Source: UBA583 sp964429995 (GTDB taxonomy: Archaea; Nanobdellota; Nanobdellia; Woesearchaeales; UBA583). Taken from it: a stretch of DNA of 56,465 bases. Both the position numbers and the translations under genes were made by a program. This document shows positions 43,533 through 52,548 of the stretch, piece after piece (the first letter of the stretch is position 1; every line of letters starts with the position of its first letter). The notes below the pieces were generated by a model, which saw only the letters and a list, made by a program, of their open reading frames with translations, was not told the origin of the DNA and searched no databases. The stretch lies in NCBI GenBank assembly GCA_964429995.1, contig CAYSDY010000005.1:1-56465 (forward strand). Direction: 5' to 3'.

Positions 43533-44285
43533 ATGTATTTTAAAAAAATATTATTTATCTTGTTGTTCATATTAATAGTGATGTGTCATATTGGATATTC
43601 AGTAACAGACTTTATAATAACATTGCACAAAGATGGCAAAATTGATGTTATAAAAAACAATGATTATATGTTTTCAACATACAATTTTACATCCAAAAAG
43701 GCAGAATATTGGTTGCTTAATGTAAGTCTTAAAACAGAAATGGATGATTATACATTTAGGTTAATATTGCCAGAGTTAATAAATATAAACTACATAAAAA
43801 CAGATAGAAAATTTCAAATAGTACAAAACAAAGATAATTTAGAATTAACAGGTTTAGGAAAATCAAATAATTTTGACATTGCAATGCAATACAAAATAGA
43901 AGAAGATATAAACATATCAAATTCTAAACAAGATAAATATAAAATTTTTGCAATAATATTTTTATTTATATTTTTAGCAACAATTCTAATATTAATTTCT
44001 GTAAGTCACAAATATGAAAGAAACAGAAAAACTGTTCCAATAATGCAAAAAGATGGAAATAACAATGAAATAACTTTAAGGTGTGATACAAAATATTTAA
44101 CTCCAAGGCAGAATCAAATTTATAATATTTTAACAAAAGAATCAAGAATAACTCAAAAAGAGCTTGAAAAAAGAATTAAAATTCCAAAATCATCCCTTTC
44201 AAGAAACATAAAAACATTAGAAGTCAAAGGCCTTATTGAAAAAAAAAGAATAGGAATCACAAATTATATAATAATAAAAAAATAA
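43533..44285 (+). CDS. membrane-anchored winged-helix transcription regulator
   Basis: The 250-residue protein has a signal peptide or anchor (about 5-24), an external beta domain of about 110 residues and a membrane helix (IFAIIFLFIFLATILILISVS, about 137-157). After a linker comes a C-terminal cytosolic winged helix-turn-helix: LTPRQNQIYNILTKESRITQKELEKRIKIPKSSLSRNIKTLEVKGLIEKKRIG. This layout lets an outside signal control DNA binding. It follows the pilin-like gene by 37 bases; regulating surface genes nearby is a reasonable guess but not shown. Confidence 0.8.
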   Translation: MYFKKILFILLFILIVMCHIGYSVTDFIITLHKDGKIDVIKNNDYMFSTYNFTSKKAEYWLLNVSLKTEMDDYTFRLILPELININYIKTDRKFQIVQNKDNLELTGLGKSNNFDIAMQYKIEEDINISNSKQDKYKIFAIIFLFIFLATILILISVSHKYERNRKTVPIMQKDGNNNEITLRCDTKYLTPRQNQIYNILTKESRITQKELEKRIKIPKSSLSRNIKTLEVKGLIEKKRIGITNYIIIKK

Positions 44286-44348
44286 GGTTTTTTTGGCAAT
44301 TCGTATGCTTTTGTTATGTTTAAGCCAGATTGAATAAATGCCTATATT

Positions 44349-44368
44349 ATTTCGTTCCATTTCGTTCC
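44349..44368 (+). promoter_or_regulatory. tandem 10-base repeat, possible operator
   Basis: ATTTCGTTCC occurs twice in a row (44349-44358 and 44359-44368). It lies about 20 bases upstream of a TATA box (TTTATAAAT, 44387-44395) that serves the secreted coiled-coil protein. One-turn spacing is typical of a regulator bound on one face of DNA. The membrane-bound winged-helix protein is encoded just upstream. Confidence 0.4.
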
Positions 44369-44431
44369 GCTAATTTTCACAAAACATTTATAAATAGTTC
44401 CATATAAAAACAATCACACAAGGTGATAAAA

Positions 44432-45406
44432 ATGAACAGTATAAAAAAAACATCAATAATATTATTGTTGGCAATAATGTTAATATTCCCCCTAACTGCA
44501 AAATTTACCTTTTCAGAATCATTAGATGAAAATGATTCAGTAATATCAGTTAGTGAAGAAGAAATATTAAGAGAAAGACCAGGTGCACAGATGCGACTCT
44601 TACAATTGCAAAGAAGAGTTGAATTTCAGTCAGAATCAGCACAATACATAATAAATGCAATAGAGGATAGCAATTCAAATATAGACACATCAAACCTTAT
44701 TGCAATTTCAGAAAAGTTTGAAGCATTATTGATTTTGATTAAAGCATCAGATTTAAACAGAACAGGACAGGAGATTGCAAGCGAATACGTACTTTTAAAA
44801 TCAGATGCAATAAACATAACTTGCGAATTCAAAAATGAGCTTAACACTTTAAATATATCTGAGGATCTACTATCCCTGTTAAGATCTAACATAACAGGTA
44901 GAAAAAATACAGAATTAAAAGTAAAAAATTGGCAAGAGATAGAAAAATACAGAAGAGAATATAATTCACAAAAGGCAAGAAAAGTTGCAATGATGATGGG
45001 TATTAATGAATCAGACTTAGAAAAAAGAATAATATCAGGAGAATTTGATTCAGCACACAAAATTAAAGAACAATTAAAATCAAAATATTACAATCTTACA
45101 GAAAGCGAAAAGTTGAATTTTAAAGAACAACTCAATACTTTATCATTAAGAAGAGAAAGAGAAAATAACAATAAAGTTGCTGAAAAAATAAATATGATAA
45201 AAGAGCACTCTAAAGAGCGTAATGAAAAATTAAACGCTTTAATAAAAGAAAACAGAAAGGAATTAAATACAAGAATAAATCAGATAAAAGAATCTAATAA
45301 AGAACAGATAACCAAACTAAAAGATCAACTTTCTGATTTAAGAATAAAAGGGAAACATAACACTACAATTGAAAATACAGATGTAGATAAGAATGGGAGA
45401 GATTAA
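44432..45406 (+). CDS. secreted coiled-coil protein, hypothetical
   Basis: The 324-residue protein has a signal peptide (KKTSIILLLAIMLIFPLTAKFTFS), then a helical, charged sequence with long coiled-coil stretches (about 220-310: EKINMIKEHSKERNEKLNALIKENRKELNTRINQIKESNKEQITKLKDQL). Similar secreted Glu/Lys-rich helical proteins are frequent in DPANN genomes but I cannot name a family. The start is set at ATG 44432 because AGGTGAT (44421-44427) precedes it; a GTG at 44423 lies inside that site. Confidence 0.6.
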   Translation: MNSIKKTSIILLLAIMLIFPLTAKFTFSESLDENDSVISVSEEEILRERPGAQMRLLQLQRRVEFQSESAQYIINAIEDSNSNIDTSNLIAISEKFEALLILIKASDLNRTGQEIASEYVLLKSDAINITCEFKNELNTLNISEDLLSLLRSNITGRKNTELKVKNWQEIEKYRREYNSQKARKVAMMMGINESDLEKRIISGEFDSAHKIKEQLKSKYYNLTESEKLNFKEQLNTLSLRRERENNNKVAEKINMIKEHSKERNEKLNALIKENRKELNTRINQIKESNKEQITKLKDQLSDLRIKGKHNTTIENTDVDKNGRD

Positions 45407-45471
45407 TAATTTTTTTAAAAATATTTTAAATAAAAAAAATTTATAAAAGATGAGGCATATAATAAAATAAA

Positions 45472-45675
45472 ATGAAAAAAACATTAATAGCTCTGATCTT
45501 TCTTCTTATGCTTGTAACATTTTCAGGATGTACAATTATGGAAGAAAAAAAAGAAATTATAGAAGATAATTATTCCAATAATAAAGGAATCAATAATGAT
45601 ATTAAAGAATCAGGAATTGACAATGAAACATTCATAGATTACGAAGATGATGTTGAGATAGGAGAATTAATTTAA
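45472..45675 (+). CDS. small acidic lipoprotein
   Basis: The 67-residue protein has a signal peptide with lipobox (LMLVTFSGC, Cys near 19) and a short, acidic tail (EEKKEIIEDNYSNNKGIN ... DYEDDVEIGELI). Cytoplasmic-membrane anchoring by a lipid is predicted from the lipobox. TATA AATTTATAAAAG (about 45439-45449) lies about 25 bases ahead. The function is unknown. Confidence 0.5.
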   Translation: MKKTLIALIFLLMLVTFSGCTIMEEKKEIIEDNYSNNKGINNDIKESGIDNETFIDYEDDVEIGELI

Positions 45676-45685
45676 TAATTGAATT

Positions 45686-46855
45686 TTAAAATTTTTTATT
45701 CCACATTTCTTTTGCAAATTTTCCAGAGTACATATATTTTTCCAAAAGATTGTTTTTTATCGCATATTCTTTATTCATTCTATGCTTTTTTAAAAATTCA
45801 TTTAACTTTATTATCAATTCAGACTTCATCTGTGAGCTTAACAATTTACCACTTTCATAATCGGTTTTTAATTTTAATATTTTTTCATCATCTTCCTCTA
45901 AAAGATTATAAAGCCACTGGTAAGCAACATCAACTGTTGTATCTCCTCCTAATTTTCTGTGTTCATCAATTGAGCTTTTTCCTCCAGAAAATGCATATTT
46001 GTTAATCTTATTCTTTACAGTTTGCTCATCATCTGTTAAAAGAATTGCCCTATCTTTATCAGAAGCACTCATTTTACCTTCAGGTCCTGTAAGAGATGTA
46101 AGAAATTTAGAAAGTATAGTTATATTTTTTTGATAACCAAGCCCCTCAGCAATATCTCTTTGCATCATAAAATAAGGATTTTGATCTATTCCACAAGGAA
46201 TAAGGCATATTTTTTTTTCAAAAAAAGTTGGTACTATCTGAATCGCAGGATAGGAAATCATTCCAATATTTGATTCATTTTCAAATCCAAATACATTTCT
46301 TGCCTGAGAGTATGTTATTTTTTTGGCCGTTTTTAAATACAAAGGATACATGTTTTTTATAAATTCTGTATTCTTAAAAATAAATGTTTTATCAGGGTTA
46401 AATCCAAATGCTGCAAGATCATTAAGATCACTTTTAACCATTTCATTTATTTTTTCTAATGTAAGATCTTTCTTAAACATAAATTTTTCATCATCAGGTA
46501 TTTGGATAATAAGATCAACATCAAAAATATCCTGCAAATATTTTGTAAACAAGAAAGGAATCATGTGACCTAAATGCATGCTTCCTCCTGGAGCTCTTCC
46601 TGTATACATGAAAAAATCTTGTTTTTTATCAACAGTCTCAATTATTTTTTCAAATTCACGATGTGCAAAGAACAATCCTCTTTTAAGAAATATGTGAAGA
46701 TCTATGTTTTTTTGCAAAGATGTATTCTTAAAAAAATCAAGGATTTTAGGACCTATCTTGCTTACTCCAAAAATACTTATAAGTTTGTCATAATCAACAA
46801 CTCCTTTAACATCCCAAGGTGTTACTTCTGTTTCATTGACTTTGTTTTCATTCAT
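45686..46855 (-). CDS. trpS: tryptophanyl-tRNA synthetase
   Basis: This class I enzyme charges tRNA-Trp. About 389 residues, with the archaeal/eukaryotic-type N-terminus TPWDVKGVVDYDKLISIFG. The HIGH motif appears as GRAPGGSMHLGHMIPF near 85-100, IQIPDDEKFMF follows, and the KMSKS motif is GKMSASDKDRAILLTDD near 270. The frame opens upstream to 46990, but ATG 46855 (MNENKVNE) is preferred. A minus-strand TATA box (ATTATAAAT, about 46874-46883) lies about 25 bases before it; ATG 46867 is possible. Confidence 0.95.
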   Translation of the reverse strand: MNENKVNETEVTPWDVKGVVDYDKLISIFGVSKIGPKILDFFKNTSLQKNIDLHIFLKRGLFFAHREFEKIIETVDKKQDFFMYTGRAPGGSMHLGHMIPFLFTKYLQDIFDVDLIIQIPDDEKFMFKKDLTLEKINEMVKSDLNDLAAFGFNPDKTFIFKNTEFIKNMYPLYLKTAKKITYSQARNVFGFENESNIGMISYPAIQIVPTFFEKKICLIPCGIDQNPYFMMQRDIAEGLGYQKNITILSKFLTSLTGPEGKMSASDKDRAILLTDDEQTVKNKINKYAFSGGKSSIDEHRKLGGDTTVDVAYQWLYNLLEEDDEKILKLKTDYESGKLLSSQMKSELIIKLNEFLKKHRMNKEYAIKNNLLEKYMYSGKFAKEMWNKKF

Positions 46856-47132
46856 ATATAAATCCATTAAAAAACATTTATAATACTTTTCATTAATATG
46901 TAAAATCAAAATTGATCGCAAATTAAGTTTTAAAATTTTTATACTATTTACAAATCTTAATTTTTTTTGGATAAATAAAAATAAATACAAATAAATTAAA
47001 ATTAAAATTTTATATATAAATTTTTTATAACTTTGAAAAAAGACAAAAACAGGACTACTTAAAAATAATGAAATAAAGAAGATTTATAAACAACACCATA
47101 TTACTAATATAATGTCATTATATTAAGTGAAA

Positions 47133-49016
47133 ATGGGACTGTCTGATAAGATAAGGTATGTTGGAAAATATTTGGGAAAAGCTTTAGGAACTGCATTATT
47201 TGCATATTCTTTGCTATCAAGCCCTGCTAGTGCAGATTTTAAGGAGATTTATAATAATCAAAACAATGCCACAAGTGTTGTGTATCATGTTGAAAAGGGG
47301 GATAATCTATCAAAAATAGCCAAAGAAGTATCCAATAAATATGGAATTAATATAACATATGCTGATATATTATCTGCCAATCCATCAATAAAAGATAAAA
47401 ATCTTATATCGATAGGACAAGTTCTTAACATACCTGTATCAATTTCAAAATCAGATAATAATTCAGTTGATAAAGGTTTAGAATCGATAATAACAGAATC
47501 TGATAGTCAAATTTTAAGTAATGTAACTGTTATACCTGATTCAGTTCCAAAAACAAGTACAGGTGAATATCAAATTAGAAAAGGTCAGACATTATTTGGT
47601 ATTGCAAAAGAAATTTCAGAAACAACAGGAAATCAAATAACATATAAAGAACTTGCTGAATATAACAATATAAAAAATCCAAGTATTATACATGCTGGCA
47701 ATATATTAAAATATCCATTGTATGTTAATGATTCGGTTAAACCAAAAGAAACACCAGAAGTAATATCAAAAAGTGATATGCCAACAGTTTCATATGATTC
47801 ATCATCAATTCTTAAAGAAAGGTTACAAATAACATCTGATGATATAATAAAATCAGAATCATACAATATGTCAGCAGATATTGAAAGAACAACAGAAATA
47901 CTTAAAGGAGTCGTATCATCAGACATATTATCAAAAGATGTTTTACAAACAATAGCTTCTGATGATGTTTTAAAAAAGAAAGATGAAAAAGTTGCTCCTC
48001 TAGTAGATCTTGAGGCTAAAATATCAGAAGAATCATCCTTAGATAAAAAAGAAGAAATTCCTCAATATACAACAATAACACATACAATAGTTAGAGGAAA
48101 TACTCTTTTAAAAATTGCAAACATGTATGGAGCAGATATAAAAGATGTAAGAAGTGGTTGTTTATATGATGAAAGAGCTTTGCCTATAGGAAAAACAATA
48201 ACATTTAAAGTTTCAAATGCTCCAAGGACTGCTTCAACTGTGCAGAGCAGAAAACCACGTTTAGAAAGCATAATAACAGGTTCAGGTAAAAAAGATCCAA
48301 AAGCAATTCCAGAAACACAATGGGCTGAATCTTTTGCAAAAGATCCTGCTAATCTTGATGGAAGATCTTTTGTTCTTTATATGGATCAATTAAGATCTTC
48401 AAAAAAAAAAGTAAAAAACACATATGAAGGGTTTCATGTAGGAAGAGTTGGAACTTTGGATAATTTACAACAAACTTACAATGTAAATTTTGAAACATTA
48501 AGACAATCAGCTAAAGACCTAAAAATAAAAGATAAGGATAGTTTTTACGAAACAGCATTAGCAATAATGGGAGCAGAAAGTAAGGGATTACCATATGCAT
48601 TATCATTTGCAAATTGTTTTGGAATATATCAATTAGGTCGTGATGTGTGTGGTTCTCATAGACAGAATGGTAAGGTTTTGCCAGCAATAAATCCATTCAA
48701 TCAAACACAGGCAACTCAAAGATATGCTGAATTTATGAATCATCTTATGAACAGATATGGAAAATATAAAGATGAAAGGATATTGTTTTTAGCATACAAT
48801 CAGGGAGAAACCAGAGTAAGTTCTGCAATAGGTCGTTTGGCTGCTGAAAAAAAACCTATAACATACGATAATCTTATATCCTTAAAAGTTAAAGGAAAAC
48901 ATTTTTTTTCAGCAGAAGGAAGAGGTTATGCAGGAAAAGTTATTGGGAATAGATCTACAATACGAAGAAATTTTTCAATAAATTTTCAACAAACAGTTCC
49001 ATTAACTAAAAAATAA
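47133..49016 (+). CDS. secreted protein with three LysM domains and a lytic transglycosylase-like domain
   Basis: The 627-residue protein has an N-terminal signal sequence (ALGTALFAYSLLSSPASA). Three LysM domains follow at about 50-100 (YHVEKGDNLSKIAKEVS), 147-195 (YQIRKGQTLFGIAKEIS) and 314-358 (HTIVRGNTLLKIANMYG). The C-terminal domain (about 445-600) reads as an SLT-like fold: AIMGAESKGLPYAL with the likely catalytic Glu near 482, FGIYQLG, FLAYNQGETRV and GYAGKVIG. LysM binds peptidoglycan or chitin sugars and SLT enzymes cut peptidoglycan. An archaeon with no such wall would need it against other cells or in a new role (inference). GTG 47127 is an alternative start. Confidence 0.8.
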   Translation: MGLSDKIRYVGKYLGKALGTALFAYSLLSSPASADFKEIYNNQNNATSVVYHVEKGDNLSKIAKEVSNKYGINITYADILSANPSIKDKNLISIGQVLNIPVSISKSDNNSVDKGLESIITESDSQILSNVTVIPDSVPKTSTGEYQIRKGQTLFGIAKEISETTGNQITYKELAEYNNIKNPSIIHAGNILKYPLYVNDSVKPKETPEVISKSDMPTVSYDSSSILKERLQITSDDIIKSESYNMSADIERTTEILKGVVSSDILSKDVLQTIASDDVLKKKDEKVAPLVDLEAKISEESSLDKKEEIPQYTTITHTIVRGNTLLKIANMYGADIKDVRSGCLYDERALPIGKTITFKVSNAPRTASTVQSRKPRLESIITGSGKKDPKAIPETQWAESFAKDPANLDGRSFVLYMDQLRSSKKKVKNTYEGFHVGRVGTLDNLQQTYNVNFETLRQSAKDLKIKDKDSFYETALAIMGAESKGLPYALSFANCFGIYQLGRDVCGSHRQNGKVLPAINPFNQTQATQRYAEFMNHLMNRYGKYKDERILFLAYNQGETRVSSAIGRLAAEKKPITYDNLISLKVKGKHFFSAEGRGYAGKVIGNRSTIRRNFSINFQQTVPLTKK

Positions 49017-49211
49017 TCGCATTTTAGGATTAATTTTTTTAAATTTTATACAAATTATATTTAGAATTTTAAAAAAACTTATTTTTTGTAGGCTCTTTAT
49101 TAAATAAATTATAAATCAATAATTTTATCATTGTTTAATTAAAACTTAAAAACCAAACTTTATAAAAGCAGATATCTTCTAAAAAATTATATATAAAATA
49201 ATAGAATAAAA

Positions 49212-49892
49212 ATGGAAGTAAAATCAAATGATTTTGTAGAAATAGAATATGACATGTATGCTAATGGCAAACTAGTTCAGACAACAGATAAAAAAAAGGC
49301 AGAATCTGCTGGAATGAAAGTAGATGAAGTTTTATCATCACAAATCCTAATTATTGGTAGAAGTGTGATACTTAAAGCATTAGATGATGATATAATAGAA
49401 AAACAATCATTAAAAGAAGAACATTTAGAACTTGAGCCTGAAAAAGCTTATGGAATAAGGAAAAAGGATATGTTAAAAGTATTGCCAAAATCAGCATTTG
49501 AAGAACATAAAACAAGACCATTAGTAGGAGTAGTATATGATTTTAATGGTATGTATGGAACTGTCAAATCAGTTATAGGAGGTAGAATACTTGTTGATTT
49601 TAACAGTCCTCTTGCTGGAAAAAAAATAAGTATAGATTATAAAGTTCTATCAAAGGTAGATAATATTGCTAAAAAGATTGAAGTTGTTAACACAATTTTC
49701 TTAACACTGCCAACGGATTCATTTAATGTTAAAATAGATGAAAACAATGATAAACAGATTATTCTAAGCATTCCAGAACAATTAGTTCAAATGAAAGATT
49801 TGTTTATGAAAAGTTATGAAGAGATAATCCCAGATTTTAAAGACTATACCCTTAAAATAGAAAAGTTTAAAAATCAACAAAAGCATGAATAA
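49212..49892 (+). CDS. FKBP-type peptidyl-prolyl isomerase (SlyD-like)
   Basis: This folding enzyme isomerises Xaa-Pro bonds and acts as a chaperone. The 226-residue protein has a split FKBP core: NDFVEIEYDMYANGKLVQTT at the start, then the insert-in-flap region and DFNSPLAGKKISIDYKVLSKV near 138-155, the usual end of SlyD-type FKBPs. The remaining C-terminal region (about 165-226) is an extra domain also seen in archaeal long FKBPs. It is followed after 17 bases by ftsZ and probably shares its transcript. Confidence 0.85.
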   Translation: MEVKSNDFVEIEYDMYANGKLVQTTDKKKAESAGMKVDEVLSSQILIIGRSVILKALDDDIIEKQSLKEEHLELEPEKAYGIRKKDMLKVLPKSAFEEHKTRPLVGVVYDFNGMYGTVKSVIGGRILVDFNSPLAGKKISIDYKVLSKVDNIAKKIEVVNTIFLTLPTDSFNVKIDENNDKQIILSIPEQLVQMKDLFMKSYEEIIPDFKDYTLKIEKFKNQQKHE

Positions 49893-49909
49893 ATTATACA
49901 AAAAAGAAA

Positions 49910-51010
49910 ATGGATAGTATTATAAGAGACGCACTTTCAAACGCACATTCAGATAAACAGACATCAATCAGCAAAGACGATGAGCTTTTATTGGAAATTT
50001 TAAGACAGCACCAAGCAAGGATTAAAGTTATAGGTATAGGTGGTGGAGGAAACAACACTTTAGATAGAATTTCTGAAATAGGTATTGAAGGTGCAAGAAC
50101 AATTGCAATAAACACAGATGCACAAGATTTAATTCAGACAAAAGCAGACAAGAAGATACTTATAGGAAAGGAATTGACAAAAGGTTTGGGTGCTGGTGCT
50201 GTTCCTAAGATAGGTGAAGATGCAGCTAAAGAATCAGAGTCAGAGATAAAGGATTCTTTAAGAGATTCAGACATGATATTTATTACATGCGGTCTTGGTG
50301 GTGGAACAGGTACAGGAGCAGCTCCTGTTGTTGCTGAAATTGCCAAAAAGTCAGGTGCATTAGTTGTAGGTGTTGTAACTGTGCCTTTTGCAATGGAAGG
50401 TTCAAGAAGATATGACAATGCAATGCGTGGTTTAGATAGAATGGAACAGCATGTGGATACATTAATAGTAATCCCTAATGAAAAATTGCTTGAAATTGCT
50501 CCAAATCTCCCTTTACATACCGCTTTTAAACTTGCTGATGAAGTTTTAACAAATGCGGTTAAGGGAATTACAGAACTTGTTACTAAAAATGGACTTATCA
50601 ATCTTGATTTTGCAGATATAAAAAACGTAATGACAGATGCTGGAATGGCAATGATAGGTTTAGGAGAAGCAGATTCTGAAAACAGAGCAAGTGAAAGTGT
50701 TGAGAGGGCATTAAACAATCCATTATTAGATGTTGATTTAAAAAATGCGTCTGGTGCTCTTGTTAATGTTGTAGGTGGACCAAATATGACACTTGAAGAT
50801 GCCAAAAAGATAGTAGGTAAAGTAGCAGAAACATTAGAAGAGGATGCAAAAATCATATGGGGTGCTCAGATTGTTGAAGATCTTGACAGAGTAATTAAGA
50901 CAATGGTTGTAATTACAGGAGTAAAATCAGATCAGATAAGAGGGAAGAAAAGATTAGAACAAAGATCTGCTAACGTAGATAAAGAATTAGGTTTAGAATT
51001 TATAAAATAA
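49910..51010 (+). CDS. ftsZ: cell division protein FtsZ
   Basis: This tubulin-like GTPase forms the division ring. The 366-residue protein has the nucleotide-binding loop VIGIGGGGNNTLDRI near 41-55, the tubulin signature GGGTGTGAAPVVAEIAK near 130-146 and VGVVTVPFAMEG. The synergy-loop region includes NLDFADIKNVMTDAGMAMIGLG near 225-250. A short basic C-terminus ends the protein, without an evident bacterial-type tail peptide. It heads the ftsZ-secE-spt5-rpoK group, a gene order related to that of euryarchaea. Confidence 0.97.
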   Translation: MDSIIRDALSNAHSDKQTSISKDDELLLEILRQHQARIKVIGIGGGGNNTLDRISEIGIEGARTIAINTDAQDLIQTKADKKILIGKELTKGLGAGAVPKIGEDAAKESESEIKDSLRDSDMIFITCGLGGGTGTGAAPVVAEIAKKSGALVVGVVTVPFAMEGSRRYDNAMRGLDRMEQHVDTLIVIPNEKLLEIAPNLPLHTAFKLADEVLTNAVKGITELVTKNGLINLDFADIKNVMTDAGMAMIGLGEADSENRASESVERALNNPLLDVDLKNASGALVNVVGGPNMTLEDAKKIVGKVAETLEEDAKIIWGAQIVEDLDRVIKTMVVITGVKSDQIRGKKRLEQRSANVDKELGLEFIK

Positions 51011-51079
51011 ACGATTATTCATCTTTTTGATGTGCAAAAATTAAAAATGTTTAAAAACAAAAAATAATTATCAATTACA

Positions 51080-51259
51080 ATGGAGCTCAAAAATACTATC
51101 CTGGATATGAAAAGGGTTTGGAAAGTTACCAAAAAACCTACAAAAAAAGAATATTTTTTAACAGTTAAAATTGTCCTTATAGGTTTTCTTATAATAGGTC
51201 TTATAGGCTTTGTTATGGAAATTTTATGGCAAGTTGGAGGAAGACACCTATTTAGTTAG
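51080..51259 (+). CDS. secE: preprotein translocase subunit SecE (Sec61 gamma)
   Basis: The 59-residue protein has a basic amphipathic helix (RVWKVTKKPTKKEY) followed by one membrane helix (TVKIVLIGFLIIGLIGFVMEILW), the Sec61-gamma pattern. SecE clamps the SecY channel in the membrane. Its position between ftsZ and spt5 is the usual archaeal arrangement, which supports the call. The stop is TAG at 51257-51259, 9 bases before spt5. Confidence 0.9.
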   Translation: MELKNTILDMKRVWKVTKKPTKKEYFLTVKIVLIGFLIIGLIGFVMEILWQVGGRHLFS

Positions 51260-51268
51260 AACTTTAAA

Positions 51269-51748
51269 ATGGCAGATTTTGAAATAAAACATGAATACTA
51301 TATTGTAAGGACAGTTCCTGGCAAAGAAGATAAATTTTTAGATTTTTTGGAAAAGTATTTATCTAAAAAGGAAAATCATGGCGTGTATTCATTTATAAGA
51401 CCAGAAAATGTTAAGGGCTATGTTTTCGTAGAAACAGATGGCCTAAACAAAGTTGTTGATGTATTAAGAAATGTTCCAAATAACAGAGGAGTGATAAGAA
51501 CACCATTAAAATTTGAAGATATAGAAAAATATCTAGAAAGAGAAGCAGAACAGATTAATATAAGCGAAAGAGATTTAGTTGAGATAATTGCAGGTCCTTT
51601 CAAAGGAGATAAAGCTAAAGTAATAAGGCTTGTTCCTGGTAAAGATGAAGTTGTTATTGAACCTTTAAATGTTCCAGTACCTATTCCAATAACACTTAGC
51701 ATTGATGATATAAGAGTTGTAAACAATGAGGATAAAAAAAATGAATAA
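51269..51748 (+). CDS. spt5: transcription elongation factor Spt5 (NusG homologue)
   Basis: The 159-residue protein binds the RNA polymerase clamp and promotes elongation. The NGN domain covers about 1-90 (YYIVRTVPGKEDKFLDFLEKYL ... VKGYVFVETDG), followed by a KOW domain at about 100-150 (ISERDLVEIIAGPFKGDKAKVIRLVPGKDEVVIEPLN). It starts 9 bases after secE and its end lies inside the following rpoK region, indicating one operon for translocation and transcription genes. Confidence 0.95.
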   Translation: MADFEIKHEYYIVRTVPGKEDKFLDFLEKYLSKKENHGVYSFIRPENVKGYVFVETDGLNKVVDVLRNVPNNRGVIRTPLKFEDIEKYLEREAEQINISERDLVEIIAGPFKGDKAKVIRLVPGKDEVVIEPLNVPVPIPITLSIDDIRVVNNEDKKNE

Positions 51749-51758
51749 TGGTGATAAG

Positions 51759-51944
51759 ATGAATAAATTTGAGAAAGTAAGAATAATTTCTGCAAGAGCA
51801 TTAGAACTTACAAGTGGAGCTATTCCTAAAATAGATATAACTGATATGAAAAGACCTATAATGGAAAAAGATTATGTTGTTATAGCTCAGAAAGAATTAG
51901 ATGCTGGTTTGTTAGATTTAGAGATATACAAGCAAGATCTTTAA
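51759..51944 (+). CDS. rpoK: DNA-directed RNA polymerase subunit K (Rpb6/omega)
   Basis: The 61-residue protein assembles onto and stabilises RNA polymerase. The family core is FEKVRIISARALELTSGAIPKIDI and YVVIAQKELDAGLLDLEIYK, corresponding to the RpoK/Rpb6/omega helix-turn region. The frame has earlier ATGs at 51726 and 51741, inside spt5. ATG 51759 is chosen because GGTGAT (51750-51755) is a ribosome binding site directly before it and conservation starts there. Confidence 0.88.
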   Translation: MNKFEKVRIISARALELTSGAIPKIDITDMKRPIMEKDYVVIAQKELDAGLLDLEIYKQDL

Positions 51945-52094
51945 TATTATTAAAAGATATAACACTCATACATTTTTTAGACAATACAATAGTTTGCAAT
52001 TTAATATTTTAGAGCAAAATTAGGTTTTAGCGAGTAGCTTATCATATTTATTATAAAAAAAATATTTATACTAAAGAAAATTTAAAATTTAATT

Positions 52095-52442
52095 ATGGAA
52101 GAATTAAAAGAACATTTGTTATTTAAAAAGCCTTGGGGTGAATTTGAAAGGTTTACATTAAATGAAATTTCAACTGTAAAAATATTAAGAGTTAATGTTA
52201 ATCAGGAATTAAGTTTACAATATCATCATAATAGAGATGAGTTCTGGCAAGTTATAAGTGGTACTTGTAATATAAAAATTAGTGATAATATTACTAAAGC
52301 TAAAGCAGGGGATAGATTCTTCATACCAAAATTAACATTACACCAAATAATTAGTATTACTGATTGTCAGATTTTAGAGATTAGTTTTGGAGAATTTGAT
52401 GAAAAAGACATTGTAAGAGTTAAAGACAAATATAATAGATAG
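52095..52442 (+). CDS. mannose-6-phosphate isomerase-type cupin
   Basis: The 115-residue single cupin domain has KPWGEFERF near 13-21, LSLQYHHNRDEFWQVISGT near 41-59 and AGDRFFIPKLTLHQI near 75-89, the metal-binding His/Glu pattern of the type II phosphomannose isomerase C-terminal domain. It would interconvert fructose- and mannose-6-phosphate for glycan synthesis. The guanylyltransferase half found in ManC is absent. Some homologues have other sugar-phosphate substrates. Confidence 0.75.
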   Translation: MEELKEHLLFKKPWGEFERFTLNEISTVKILRVNVNQELSLQYHHNRDEFWQVISGTCNIKISDNITKAKAGDRFFIPKLTLHQIISITDCQILEISFGEFDEKDIVRVKDKYNR

Positions 52443-52548
52443 AATTATTTTTAACTAGACCTTTTAATATTATAAAAATTGACTTTTAACCGTTTAATTT
52501 AAAACAAAATAAAAATATTTAAATATATTATCTTGCAAGATTATTTTT

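Noticed and set aside
46868..46990. Longer trpS start at 46990
   Set aside because: The extra N-terminal residues are unrelated to TrpS, and the TATA box at about 46874-46883 lies inside them, which places the real start at 46855 or 46867.
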